Under the pieces are notes generated by a model. The model was not told where the DNA came from. It saw nothing but the letters and a program-made list of their open reading frames with translations, and did not search any database. 64,000 bases of DNA from Serpula lacrymans var. lacrymans S7.9 (lineage: Eukaryota > Basidiomycota > Agaricomycetes > Boletales > Serpulaceae), in contig NW_006763290.1 in assembly GCF_000218685.1 (NCBI RefSeq), positions 2,413,855 through 2,477,854 on the forward strand, in the 5' to 3' direction. Both the position numbers and the translations under genes were made by a program. Below are positions 21,707-32,170 of this stretch, piece by piece (within the stretch, counting starts at the first letter, position 1; the number at the start of each line of letters is the position of its first letter).

Positions 21707-22090
21707 CTCTCTACCACCACTTCCAGTGGTGGCTGAGAGCCAATTTCCTATTTAGTTATCAGACATTTAACTACTATAGAAATTGTTGATTCACACTTTC
21801 TGGATACCTCAGTCCTCGTACAAGAGACTGAGTATCACTTTGTTACAGATACAAAAACCACATATTCATATTTACAAAGTCAGACGATGAGGCTGAGCAT
21901 GACAAGATTGTGCAACCGTTGAGCAATCTCACTAAAAAGGACATTGTCTGGCACTGAAGTGCCAAAAAACAAGGAGCTTTTGATAAGCTTAAACAGGCAT
22001 TTACAACAGTGCCCATATTAGCATTTCCCAAATTAGACAAAGAGTCCCGGCTTAGAAACCGACTCTTTTGATTTTGCTACTGGGGCTGTT

Positions 22091-22438
22091 TTGTTAATCA
22101 AATGCCCTGACAATCTTTGGAGGCCTTGTGCCTATTTATTACATAGTTTGTTGCCCACAGAGCACAACTATCAAATTTACGACAAGGAGATGCTGGCCAT
22201 CATTAGAGCTCTAGAGCACTGGCAGCACTACTTAGAAGGTGCTAGGCACCAATTTGGAATTTGGACCAATCATAAAAATCTGGAGTATTTTATGACGGCC
22301 CAAGAATTGAACCAAAGACAGGCCCACTATGTGGTATACCTATCAAGGTTTAATTATAAATTAATTCATAAGTCTGGTACTTCTATGGGAAAAGCGGATA
22401 CTTTATCTAGAAGAGGGACCAATGTGTGGAGATACTGA
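22091..22438 (+). pseudogene. Ty3/gypsy RNase H segment
   Basis: The frame contains HNYQIYDKEMLAIIRALEHW, FGIWTNHKNLEYF and GTSMGKADTLSRRG, the standard end of gypsy RNase H. The element then stops abruptly: no integrase or same-strand 3' LTR follows, and at about 22443 it joins an unrelated dispersed gene. Confidence 0.85.
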
Positions 22439-22442
22439 GGGG

Positions 22443-23017
22443 GAAGTAGTGAGTGAAACAGATGCAATAAAGGAGGGAAATAAAGCCGGGCATAACTTCC
22501 ACATCCCCTTCTTAGTGTCATCACACAGTTTGGTGGAGGAGAAAATGAGGGAGGGCCAGTTGATCCCTCCATGATTAGCTGGGAAGATGATATAGTGGAA
22601 GCATTTGTCTGGTTTGATCCCAGGAGACAGACTCCTGAGAGGAAGGAGGCCCTTGATAATAGGTGGTGGTTGCAAAGTAAATTTGTATCTTTTTATTCTT
22701 TTTCAATTACTTACTAACTTTTTCTGTTCACAGTGGTTCCATCTCATCTGTTTACCACCCATACACCCCTGGGAGGTAAGCTCCCCATTGTCATTACTCC
22801 TCAAAGTGATGGCCAGGACCTCATAGACTTCAGTTTTATGTCCCTGGTTCCCAGCCATGTACAATGGTTGTCACCGGCCCAGCAGTGGGGTCCTCCTCCT
22901 TTCTTAGAAGAAATGGTAGCAAGGATGGAGCAAAGACAGGGGATTATTGGGTATCTTTATGGCAAGCTGGAAGATAAGGTAGTAGAGTTGAAAGTGAAGG
23001 AGGGAGAATATAATTAG
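22443..23017 (+). CDS. Dispersed unknown gene family, copy 1 (truncated)
   Basis: The sequence from TGAGGGGGAAGTAGTGAGTG onward recurs at 53940 (plus) and, less closely, at 49.8-50.0 kb (minus). Coding pieces read FVWFDPRRQTPERKEALDNR then WWLQSK, a probable intron (22675-22733), then a second exon with VPSHLFTTHTPLGGK, WLSPAQQWGPPP and a C-terminal helix ending ELKVKEGEYN. In-frame stops precede the first piece. Function unknown; the 54.5-kb copy carries a cysteine cluster that this one lacks. Confidence 0.45.
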
Positions 23018-23517
23018 AGTAGATTAGTGTTGAAGGGACTTGTATTATAAATCTCAAATTTTCTTTCTTTCTTTCAACTAGATTTTATTTGTATATACTT
23101 AGTTTCTCCTCACTCACCACTCAGTGTACAATTACTTATTTGATTCATATAAATTTGGGTTACATACATTGCGATCTCAGTGTGATAATATGTGATAAGA
23201 ATAAGTCTGAGAACTCTACCCAGGGACCCATCAACATGGCCTGCTAACTTCAACTGATCAATAAGCTATCTGTAAGTGATGCCCGGAAACATGGGAACAT
23301 TGCCCAGGAATGGTCTATAGCCAAGTAATCTATGATCTGCTTGTGAGTGATGCCTGGCAACATGGGTTCTAAGATTATGTAACCCTGGATGATTATAACA
23401 CACACATCCTGGGGTATGCATTGTGAACATGGGGCCATCATATACATTTATTTTATTACTGTACAAGAGGTACCCTGAGGATTGACCCTGAGGATTGTAA
23501 CTACCTATTATTTAATG

Positions 23518-23744
23518 TTAGAATATACTCTGACATACCAATACTCCATAGGATAATACCTCTGATTTGTAAGCCAGCCCAGTATGCAGCAGCTATTCTG
23601 TGTAAGACGTCCGTGGTTGCATGTCATGTTTAAGATCCTACATTGTATAACCTTGGCCATATAGCTCAATTGGTAGAGCAGCTGGCATATATCCAGAAGG
23701 TTCCAGGTTCAATCCCTGGTCTGGTCAATATCCAATTTTATCAT
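23518..23744 (+). repeat. tRNA-like dispersed repeat, copy 1
   Basis: A unit starting TTAGAATATACTCTGACATA and ending ATATCCAATTTTATCAT recurs at 28460-28682. Its 3' third (23655-23727, 73 nt) folds like a tRNA: acceptor GGCCATA with TCTGGTC, D arm GCTC/GAGC, TPsiC arm CCAGG/CCTGG. It keeps the Pol III A box (TAGCTCAATTGG) and B box (GGTTCAATCCC), and TTTT follows at about 23736. The anticodon loop reads CATATAT, with A instead of the universal T33, so a working tRNA is unlikely. About 137 bp upstream of the tRNA part are shared too, unlike a classic SINE. Confidence 0.8.
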
Positions 23745-23752
23745 ATTCAATT

Positions 23753-24077
23753 GAGAACTTCTGGGAAGTGTCTAGCCATTTGCTGAGAGCTAACAGGGAC
23801 AGAACTAGAGTCCAGTATGAGTAACTATATTATCAGAGAGTACAGAATGTGTACAGTACCCAGAGTCCAGTATGAGTAACTAAAGAATAGAAATACTGGA
23901 CTCTGCAATACTAGTCCGAAGTTTTGTAAACAAAGGTAAAAAAATCAGCCACAAAGGCGAAATTATAGAATACTCAGTGAATACTGAACAATACAGCAAA
24001 AAGAATAAAGAGGAAAGTGATTTAGAAAGAAGGGAAAATAGATAGCACAACTAGGTGCAGAATCACCAAAACTAACA
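23753..24077 (-). repeat. LTR, copia family A, copy
   Basis: Minus-strand LTR starting TGTTAGTTTTGG at 24077. It holds the two internal AGAGTCCAGTATGAGTAACT repeats (near 23810 and 23865) and ends in the AAGTGTCTAGCCATTTGCTG block. No internal element accompanies it; it may be a solo LTR. Confidence 0.75.
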
Positions 24078-24126
24078 TTTAACACTTCCTGGGTTTCTTT
24101 ACCTTTAGCTTCTGATCTACCTTGAT

Positions 24127-24447
24127 TATTAAGAACAAAGCTTGAAGGAAGTGTCTAGCCACTTGCTGAGAGCAATCAGGGACTGGAAACTAGAGTCTAA
24201 TGTGAGTAACTTTATTATTAGAGAGTATGACAGGTATACAGTACCTAGAGTCCAATGTGAGTAACTAGAGAATAGGAAGCATTGGACTCTGCAGTACTGG
24301 CCGAAGTTTTGTAAACAAAGGTAAACAAAGGAGCCACAGAGGCGAAATAATAGAGGACACAATCACTACTGAATGATAGAGGAATAGATAAGGAAAGGAA
24401 TAGAAATATATGGGTAGCACAAAGGTGCAGAATCACCAAAACTAACA
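24127..24447 (-). repeat. LTR, copia family A, second head-to-tail copy
   Basis: Same family and orientation as the LTR about 50 bp to its left. It keeps both internal direct repeats and the CAAGCTTTGTTCTTAAT end seen before the primer site at 4.3 kb. Here no primer site or gag follows. Confidence 0.78.
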
Positions 24448-24469
24448 TTGATGTTCTTGCCTTGTTGAA

Positions 24470-26728
24470 GCTGCTTTACTGGACTATTACCTGACCTTGC
24501 CTCTGTGCAATGTTCCCAGGTTCATCATCTACCTCCTTATGTCCACACTTGGTGGGACTCTGCATTGCCCTCATCACCATCCTGGGTAGTGTTCTTGCCT
24601 TTTCAGGGAAGGTGGATTCCATGTTGTGTATTGCAGTGGTCATGTCCCTGTAGAATGGGAGGATAATGTCACCCACCATGACAAACTCAATGTATGATCA
24701 TATCAGGTTGTCATCCTTGTCAGCAAATTAGATTGTATGAAGGTCCTGGAGCAACATTCATACCACCAAACATATCAGGGCCATAGCAGTATGGCCCTTG
24801 ACACCTGTGTGGTTGTCCCAGCACCCCAGGTAATGTAAATAAGACTGCATATGGAGCCACCTCAACATTTTTTGGCTTCCATTACCTTGGTGAATTTACA
24901 ATGGAATCATGCTGTGGGCATAGCCCCATGAGGCCCATGACAGCCAGTAGTCCAAGTAATCCTCTGGCTGGCCATTACTCTGGGAGCTGGGCTTGTCCTT
25001 TGGTAGTTGGTACACTGTGTCCACCAACTTCAGGTATTCCTCCTCAGTACATAATCTGGAAAGGAACCTCCTCTGAGACTTGTGTGTAATAGAAGCATGC
25101 CAGGGACTGTCCTTGTCCACTTCTTCTACACCTACAGATTGCTGCCCCGAGATAGAAGGAGCCAGGACAGGGTTGGGCATCAGTTTGGAGGGCCTGGGCC
25201 TGATTGTTGATTCCTAGAAGGCTACCGTTTGTCACTTTACAGCTGGTTCTGCATGTCAACACTGCTTTCATCATCACTTAAAATTTTATCAAGCACCTCA
25301 ATCTCCTCTTGTTCCTTGTCGGTGGATTTGCTACTTGGTGCAACCATTCTCGCTCTGGGAAGGACTCTCTTCATTGCTGCTGTCTCTTTACCCTTTCCTT
25401 TATTGGCTACCAGGTGAAGACTAGATTTGAACCTGAAGGTAACTTTGGCATTTATATTGTTCTGCCAGTTGTACCAATGGTCCAACAGACCTCAGACCTC
25501 CTCCTTTGTCATATATGATAGTTCCCAGAACTTGTACCCTGGAGGTATGTATCCCTTTGACAAGTCAATATAGTTGTGCAGGCACTTTGCAAGGCTGGTC
25601 TAAGGTACTGAAGCCTTCATGTTTCCAGTGGAAATCTGGTAATATGTTGTCAGGAAACACCTGATGGTAGCCTGTAGGTCTGAAAAGGTTACCGGGGGTG
25701 ACAGATCCTCATCTACAAGGATGGGATATCCATTATTGTTGAGTGGAAGCTTGACCTTTTCTTTATGCTTGTCTGGTAGGCTCTCCTTTGGCACAGATCC
25801 ATCTATATCAACCACATACATTTATTAATTAAGATAGAAACTTACTAAATTGACTTTGTACATACTTACCCCAAGCCTCCCATATCTTTACATTTTGCCA
25901 GTTGGGTTGTACCTTGCTAAAAAGCTCAAACACAGCTTTGTCATTTTGCTCATGACTGCAATTAAAGCAATCAGTTTCAGTAACAACACACCCAGTTTGA
26001 GAACTGGGGTCTGTAGACTACTTACAAGGACATAGATGGTTCTATTTGTATATTTATGGGTAGTGAGCACAAAACTCAATGTTCCTAGATCCTAGCTAGC
26101 TTGCACCTGAAAGTCCTTCACTACTTTCCTACCCTTCATTTTAGCAGATCTTGAGTCACTATTTTTCTCGGGTGAGTAAAGGACATCATACTCACTTTGG
26201 TATCACTTCTTCTGATGGCCTGTCAGTATACCACTCCTTATGCTTCTCTTTGAATTTAGCCAGCTCCTCCTCACTGAGCTCAGTCAACATTACCTTCAGG
26301 ACACTCTGCAGTTTACCAATATAATCTGACTGCCCTGGCTTTACTCTGTAAAGGTCCCTTATCCTTTTCTCTATCTCCTTCTTCTTGACTATATTGAGCA
26401 CTTGGGTCAGACCTAAATACTTTCCATGTTCAGCAACCTTGTTCCCAGGCTCTTTGTTACCACTGTGGTTGTACAACCAACACCTGACCCACTGTAATTT
26501 TAATTGCAAACATGATGATATACTTTGACAGTTAAAAGTTATCATACCTCTTTTATGTCTGTTAATTCCTTGATGTTGGTTAGTACATGTTCCCCCAAAT
26601 TTTCCCTGACTTCATTGCAGGTATCATTAAGTACTTGTCCCCATTGTAGAGAATTTGCACCCCATAACTCTTCCAAATGTGTATTGTGTAATCCAATTTG
26701 GGCATCATTAAAAGTACTTCAGGCATGA
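24470..26728 (-). CDS. Unrecognised multi-exon gene
   Basis: Consecutive minus-strand exons make a plausible protein. The N-terminal exon has HLEELWGANSLQWGQVLNDT and EHVLTNIKELTDIKE, then a clear 56-bp intron (GTATGA..TTACAG). Next come WVRCWLYNHSGNKEPGN, KKKEIEKRIRDLYRVKPGQ and LTELSEEELAKFKEKHKEWY. Further exons contain LPLNNNGYPILVDEDLSPPV, KGYIPPGYKFWELSYMTKEE and WYNWQNNINAKVTFRF, then an acidic lysine-rich tail (DKILSDDESSVDMQNQL). The style fits dispersed Agaricomycete genes near transposons. In-frame stops appear, for example after KEEV near 25490, so this copy may be dead. No domain recognised. Confidence 0.5.
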
Positions 26729-27237
26729 TTAAATGTGGTACGAGTTAAAAAGTGAGGTGTGTGTTTGAAGATGAGCGCTTTTTTTCTCTTTTCTGTTCAA
26801 GTTCAGTTAATTGAATACCACATTCATCCATTCCAAGCAAATATTTGGCTCTTCAATCAGATCTGAGCAATAATATCATCAACTTAACTCCATACCGGGC
26901 CTTCAGCTAAGGCCCGGAATGTGTCAGGTACCTCCCAGCAAACATTTTCCCTAATATATTGCTTCCATATACAGAAATTTAGTGCCAGATTCATCAATTT
27001 AATTAGCTCCGTGAGGCCTGGGTGTCATAGAAGCTAACATAAATTAGAAGCATAGGCTCCATATCAATTACTGCCTTCTATCATAAATATCCTGTATGAG
27101 CAAACTCAAACTGGCATCTGGTTTAACAACGTCATCTTTTTTCCACAGAATTATTTAGCATGGGCTGCAGCTCCTCTTGGTGTTTGGCTCTAGTATTATA
27201 AAGAGTAGATTGGAAGGAGTTCAAAATAAGCAAAGGT
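26729..27237. other. Spacer, no gene seen
   Basis: No supported coding region, repeat copy or RNA gene. An imperfect short duplication of the words CCGGGCCTTCAGCTAA and GGCCCGGAAT lies near 26900. Confidence 0.4.
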
Positions 27238-29947
27238 GTGAGTACAAAACAAATAAGTATGAAAGACCACATATCCCAATCAACTTTGTCAATACCCCAT
27301 AAAACTCCTCATAAACATGATTTGTTCCCCATCCAAGACATTGACCATCCTATCCTTGAGCCATTAGTTATACCTCCAAGGAAGGCAAGTCTATTGAGTA
27401 AGTACGTCCATCATTACTTGTCTGACATTGGTTTAGTCACAAAACAATTACATGAAACAATAGCTGGACCATTGTTCAGAGTATCTGCAAGTCCTTTTGC
27501 AGGAAGAGGGGTGGTTCCCGGGACAAACTTGCAGCCTTTGTTTAGTGAGAGAAGGAACTTGGCAATGCACAGAATGTTTGGGGAAACCAGAGTATTGCAT
27601 GTTATGCTGCAGGGATGCTCACCAGAGGTTACCATCTCATAGAGTTGAGCAATGGGTGGGCACATATTTCAAGACTTCTTGGATTGATTTATAGAGCTAG
27701 CTTGGTAATTCATCTGGGCCACACTGGTAAAACATGCCCACGACACAATGATAACTATATTCTTGCAAAGAACAACTTGCCAGAGGGTGATTCCTGGGGG
27801 GACAGTACCTGCGGCAATTTTCCAGGTGCCCCATCAGGCAATGAGAAAGGAGAATTATGGGAAGATGAAGAAATAATCACAATGGGTGACATGCCCAGGA
27901 CTGGCTCCATTGACATCAATGGCAACACAATAATACTTCTTATAGACAGATCTGGTGTGTATCACTTGTCTGTGAGATGGTGTAGTTTGTTTTGGCAGTG
28001 GAAAAACTTGAAATATATGTGTTGGCATGGATTTGCACATCAACACAGCTGTCACCCTTCCCTGGGGTCTCTAGCATTGTTCTGCCCAGCTTGCCCTCAG
28101 CAGGGTATCAATGTCTCACTTGATTGGAATCAACACCCCTCAGGCAGTATCAATTGGGGACTTTTGATATGGACGGAAACTTTAATGCAGAGCACATGAA
28201 GTCAAAGAACCCCTATGATAATATCCCATTTGCTGTAGACACAGCATTGTTGACAGCAAATTGACCATATATAGAGCACCTCAAAATTTCCAAAGCAAAT
28301 AAAGTAGGGTTTACTTGTAATAGCCACAGAGTTGTAAGCCTGGCAAACAAGAACTGGCACGGAGTATTTTTCCCAGGTGCCATAGTGGATTTATGGAAAG
28401 GTGAACGGTGAGTGGTCCACAAATCTGAGATTGCGGCAATTGCTCACTCTTTATTGTTATTAGAGTATACTCTGACATACCAATGCTCCATAGGATAATA
28501 CCTCTAATTTGTAAGCCAGCCCAGCATGCAGCAGCTATACTGTATTAGATATCTGCGGTTGCATATGATGTTTCAAGATCATATATTGTATAACCTTGGC
28601 CATATAGTTCAACTGGTAGAGCAGCTGGCATGTATCCAGAAGGTTGCAGGTTCAATCCATGGTCAATATCCAATTTTATCATTCATAGCCAAACGAACAT
28701 AGACTATTTACTACGTCAGGCCGGGATTAACTCGGTCATAGTCCTCTACAATATAATGTGCCAATACAATAAACACTTCTTGAAGAGGATCCTTGAAAGT
28801 ACATATCATCAAGTCCCCAGTGGTGTATCCATGTACAAGGGCATTAGATTATTTCATGTGCATGGACATCAAGACATCTGCTTCCCAAGATACGCCCCTA
28901 ACTTCATCCTTGGGGCCGGGCAGGTTGATGGTGAGATATTAAAAATGCTTTGGGCTCCCCTCAATTAAGTCTCTCAAAGCACCCGTGCTATGAGCAAGTC
29001 ACATAGGCAAGCTTGCATTCAAAAACATTGATTCCACTGCGTCCTCTGAGGACACAGAGCCTGGATTGCACAGAAAAAAAAGGCACAGCAAAACTGGCTG
29101 CATAAAGAAGATGCTATGGATATATACAAAGTCTCTATAGCAAAATTAAAATTATCCAGCAAAGCAGAAATCCAGCTGCATTTATTGCAACAGGAATCAT
29201 GAAATGGAGTGGTCTGAGGAACCGCTATTTGGTTATCGGTGGGTCTGAAGTTGGAAGAGACTCAGTAAGTCCCCGGGATCCCAGGAATACATACCTTTTG
29301 AATACTGATTAACTCTACCAAACAGGATACAGCTGCAAATGTATGCAAAACAAATCAACAGAAAGGGAACAACCGCAGAACATCTGGAGTTAGAGGAAAG
29401 GTGTTAATGCCTGCTCTACTGTGTAGATGCTTTCAACCTCAAGGTTGAAAGGTATCTAGGCAATATTGATGTCACCAAGTTGCTTGAGGAGGTCCCGGGG
29501 TGGCAAAACTCCGATAAAGACCATGATGCAGAAGACATAAATCTGTCTGACCTCCTGGGTTCCTTTGATGGCAATGATGAGCCTATTGAGAGGAGAAAAT
29601 TGGTGTTACCCTTTAACTCAGGAAAAAGCACTTGCAAAATTGAAGGCCTACACCATCTAGTAAGTCAGAAGCTTATACTCTGGGAAGGTCAGGCCAACGA
29701 TGCCTTGCATCAGATACATATACTACTGGGTCAAAAGTCATTTCTGTTCAGGACAAAGGTGAGAGTGGCCTGGGGCTCTCAAAAGAAAAAGTTGAAGGCC
29801 TGGGCAGAGGTTACCCATGTGAAAGCCGACGTCAAAGTCCACTCAGCCATATATAAGAGAGCCTGGCATGCAATCATATCTCTTGGGAGCTGGGCAGAAA
29901 TATTACAAAAATATCAAGAGCTCAAACCAGACCACCTCAAAACATAA
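27238..29947 (+). pseudogene. KDZ-family transposase with CxC2-like zinc head, interrupted
   Basis: The head has the CxC2-like cluster CSLCLVREGTWQCTECLGKP, then EYCMLCCRDAHQRLPSHRVE (27530-27660). The next frame gives LGHTGKTCPRH and LKYMCWHGFAHQHS..LALFCPACPQQGINV (27710-28110). The core has YNIMCQYNKHFLKRI (28740), HVHGHQDICFPRYAPNFILG and GAGQVDGEILKMLWAPLN (28860-28965). The tail has GQANDALHQIHILLGQKSFL, FRTKVRVAWGSQKKKLKAWA and YKRAWHAIISLGSWAEILQK (29690-29940). These match Kyakuja-Dileera-Zisupton transposases. A tRNA-like repeat splits the gene at 28460-28682, and frameshifts and stops lie on both sides. Inactive. Confidence 0.88.
28460..28682 (+). repeat. tRNA-like dispersed repeat, copy 2, inserted in the KDZ gene
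   Basis: Diverged copy of the 23.5-kb repeat, with the same start (TTAGAGTATACTCTGACATA) and end (ATATCCAATTTTATCAT). The tRNA-like part is 28598-28665: A box TAGTTCAACTGG and B box GGTTCAATCC persist, but the 3' acceptor strand is shortened (CCATGGTCA). KDZ coding sequence continues on both sides, which shows it arrived by insertion. Confidence 0.82.
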
Positions 29948-30143
29948 GCCACAAAGCATTACAGAATAATACAGAAAAAAACAGTGACAGTAGAAAGAAT
30001 GACATGTACTAGTAAAACAAGAAACAATGTAATGGTGAACGGGTAGTATGACTCTATTGTGCTGCAGCTTCAGCCTAAAAGGATATAAAAAACAGTTAGC
30101 AGCATCAAGAGAATGATAGAATAGACCTTTACCTTTTAGCTTC

Positions 30144-30555
30144 TGTTACAACCAAGAGTTTAGTTACTCTGGCGCACAACTCAGACAACGCTGTAAAGGT
30201 AGTAAGGGGAGTGGTTACCCTTAGGATAGGACCAAGTTAGTTGTGGGTAAACAACAGGAGGACTTGCTGAGGAGTCTTCTTGATCTATTGGGTATTTATA
30301 CTAATACAGGTTGTTTGTACATGTGCACTATACAGTTGATGAAGGTAGTGGCTGATGATGTTATGGGGCACAGCCCATGTGACCAGCTCCACTGTGTGAG
30401 ATACTTGTAGCTAAAAATAAAAAAAGGCAGCGCAGTGCAAGAAGGTGGAGTTTGAATAAAATGGAAAGTGCCACCTGGCACAATGTGTGAAAACTACGAA
30501 AGAAAGTTAGAGTAGAGAATGAAATTTAAAGGTCCAAAAATTTTGTATTGTAACA
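30144..30555 (-). repeat. LTR, gypsy family C, 3' LTR of the minus-strand element
   Basis: Complement of the 18.2-kb LTR, with ends TGTTACA and TGTAACA. Directly upstream on the minus strand is a polypurine tract (GAAGGGGGGTAG) and then a chromodomain-integrase gene, so this is a 3' LTR. Confidence 0.87.
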
Positions 30556-31676
30556 CTACCCCCCTTCTAAGGCTCGACTTCCAGGCTCGACCAAATATCA
30601 GAGGTAGCAGTTGAATTTTTGGGCATAGGTTGAAAAAGGGAATTAAAAAGGTTTGAATCCATGCCTCTAAGCTTCCTAGGAGCCAAGGGATTCTTAGAAT
30701 AAAATTCACAAACAGCATTGCGGGAATTGTCCAGATGGGCTTCTGGTTCCCATGTTCTGTCCTTGTCTCCATAGCCCTTCCATAGGACTAGGAACTCTAA
30801 CTTTCCAAGCCTCAAGTGTGCATCCACCGCCCGTTCGACTTCAAATTCTTCTTCACCTTCTTGGGTGACTACAACTGGTCCAGGCCGGTCTACGCGCTGT
30901 CCCAGCAGCAGCCCTTTATAGGGTTTCACACGGCTAATATTGACTGTGGGTACTACTCATTCATTTTGGGAGTTTTACCTCCACTGCATTTGGTTTGATT
31001 TCTTTAATCTGGTAAGGGCTAATCCACTTTTTGGTCAGTTTTCTAGACTGCTGATCTTTTAATTTTAAGTGGTCGGTATCTAACCAGACCTGGTTGCCAA
31101 ACTTGTAGTTAGGGGCCTTAGAGTGTCTACACTCTGCCCTGTTTTTCATCTGCTCTGCAGTTTTGAATAATGCCTTGCTTGTTTGTCTCAGACAGATTTT
31201 ATGTGTTTGACCATAGTTCCCACAGCCTCACTTTTACTTTTTCTAGGTTCTACACCCATTCTAGGGAGGTATGATCTTGTAATCTCAAATAGTGCCTTCC
31301 CTGTAGCTGACAACTGTTTGATATTATAGGAGAACTGGGCTATCTTTAGCTACTTGGCCCTATCTGTCTGCCTATTATTTATAAATATACAGAGGTATTG
31401 GTATTGTTTCAACTCCTGCTGTTTGCAGATGGAACACTGTTGATGATTTAGGTTTGATGCCTAGTATCTGGCAAAGTTCTTTCATGAATTTGCTAGCAAA
31501 TTGAGGTGCCCTATCAGAGATAACTGTTTCTGTTAACCTGTGGATAGACCATAGAAAATCTTTAAATAAGTCTGCCGTACCAGTGGCTGTAATAATTTTA
31601 TTGATGGGAATAAATACCACTTCCTTGGAGAAGCGATCTACTACCACTATTACCGAATCATACAAGATGGATGGCC
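30556..31676 (-). pseudogene. Chromodomain gypsy integrase, 3' part of pol
   Basis: Going downstream on the minus strand: integrase core with YDSVIVVVDRFSKEVVFIP and ISDRAPQF (31665-31480). After that are degraded core sequence and the C-terminal domain with KFGNQVWLDTDHLKLKD and KWISPYQIKEIKPNAVEVKL (31130-30965). A chromodomain follows, with EEFEVERAVDAHLRLGKLEF then LVLWKGYGDKDRTWEPEAHL (30860-30740). Chromodomains on integrases are known to steer chromoviruses toward marked chromatin. The first catalytic aspartate and everything upstream are missing at about 31676; the YHPQTDGQTE motif is degraded to VFHLQTAGVET. Frame breaks separate the three parts. Confidence 0.88.
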
Positions 31677-31689
31677 ACCAAGCCAGTTG

Positions 31690-32170
31690 TTTACAGGGCC
31701 AGGCATGGGGCTGGGGATGGGAATGCTACCAACAAGTATGCTTTCAGGCCTTTCCATAGTAGTGGTATTTTCTGCGTACAAGACAGTATCTAGGCTACCA
31801 GGAATGACAGGAACTGTGGGGCTGTGAGAAGGAGGCTATGGAGGAAGTGGTCACAGTGGAACTCTGAGAAATGCAGGAGGTTTATTTTATAGGTTTTGGG
31901 CCGTTTGGAGTACAAAAAAAAATTTACCCTTTGGCCGGAATATCTTCCAGCAGAAGAGGATCACTTTGATCAAAGAGAGACAGACAATGAGAATGTAAGC
32001 AGTGGTGTATCAATCCAGCTTGTCACTGAGGAATTACTGCTTATGTTCATTAACAGCTTTTATATCTAGATAGGAGAACAAAAAGTATATTCAAGAGAAT
32101 ATCATAACACAAGAAACTTCCCACTACCACACATTATACCAGAAAAAAGCCTACCACCACAAACACCCCC
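31690..32170. other. Spacer between gypsy fragments
   Basis: No frame or family recognised. The sequence changes abruptly from integrase code at about 31676 to unrelated DNA, so a truncation junction lies here. Confidence 0.4.

Noticed and set aside
23655..23727. Functional tRNA gene
   Set aside because: Length, arms and Pol III boxes fit, but position 33 is A, the anticodon stem has a mismatch (G27-A43), the acceptor stem has a mismatch, and the sequence is part of a dispersed repeat. Annotated as a tRNA-like repeat.
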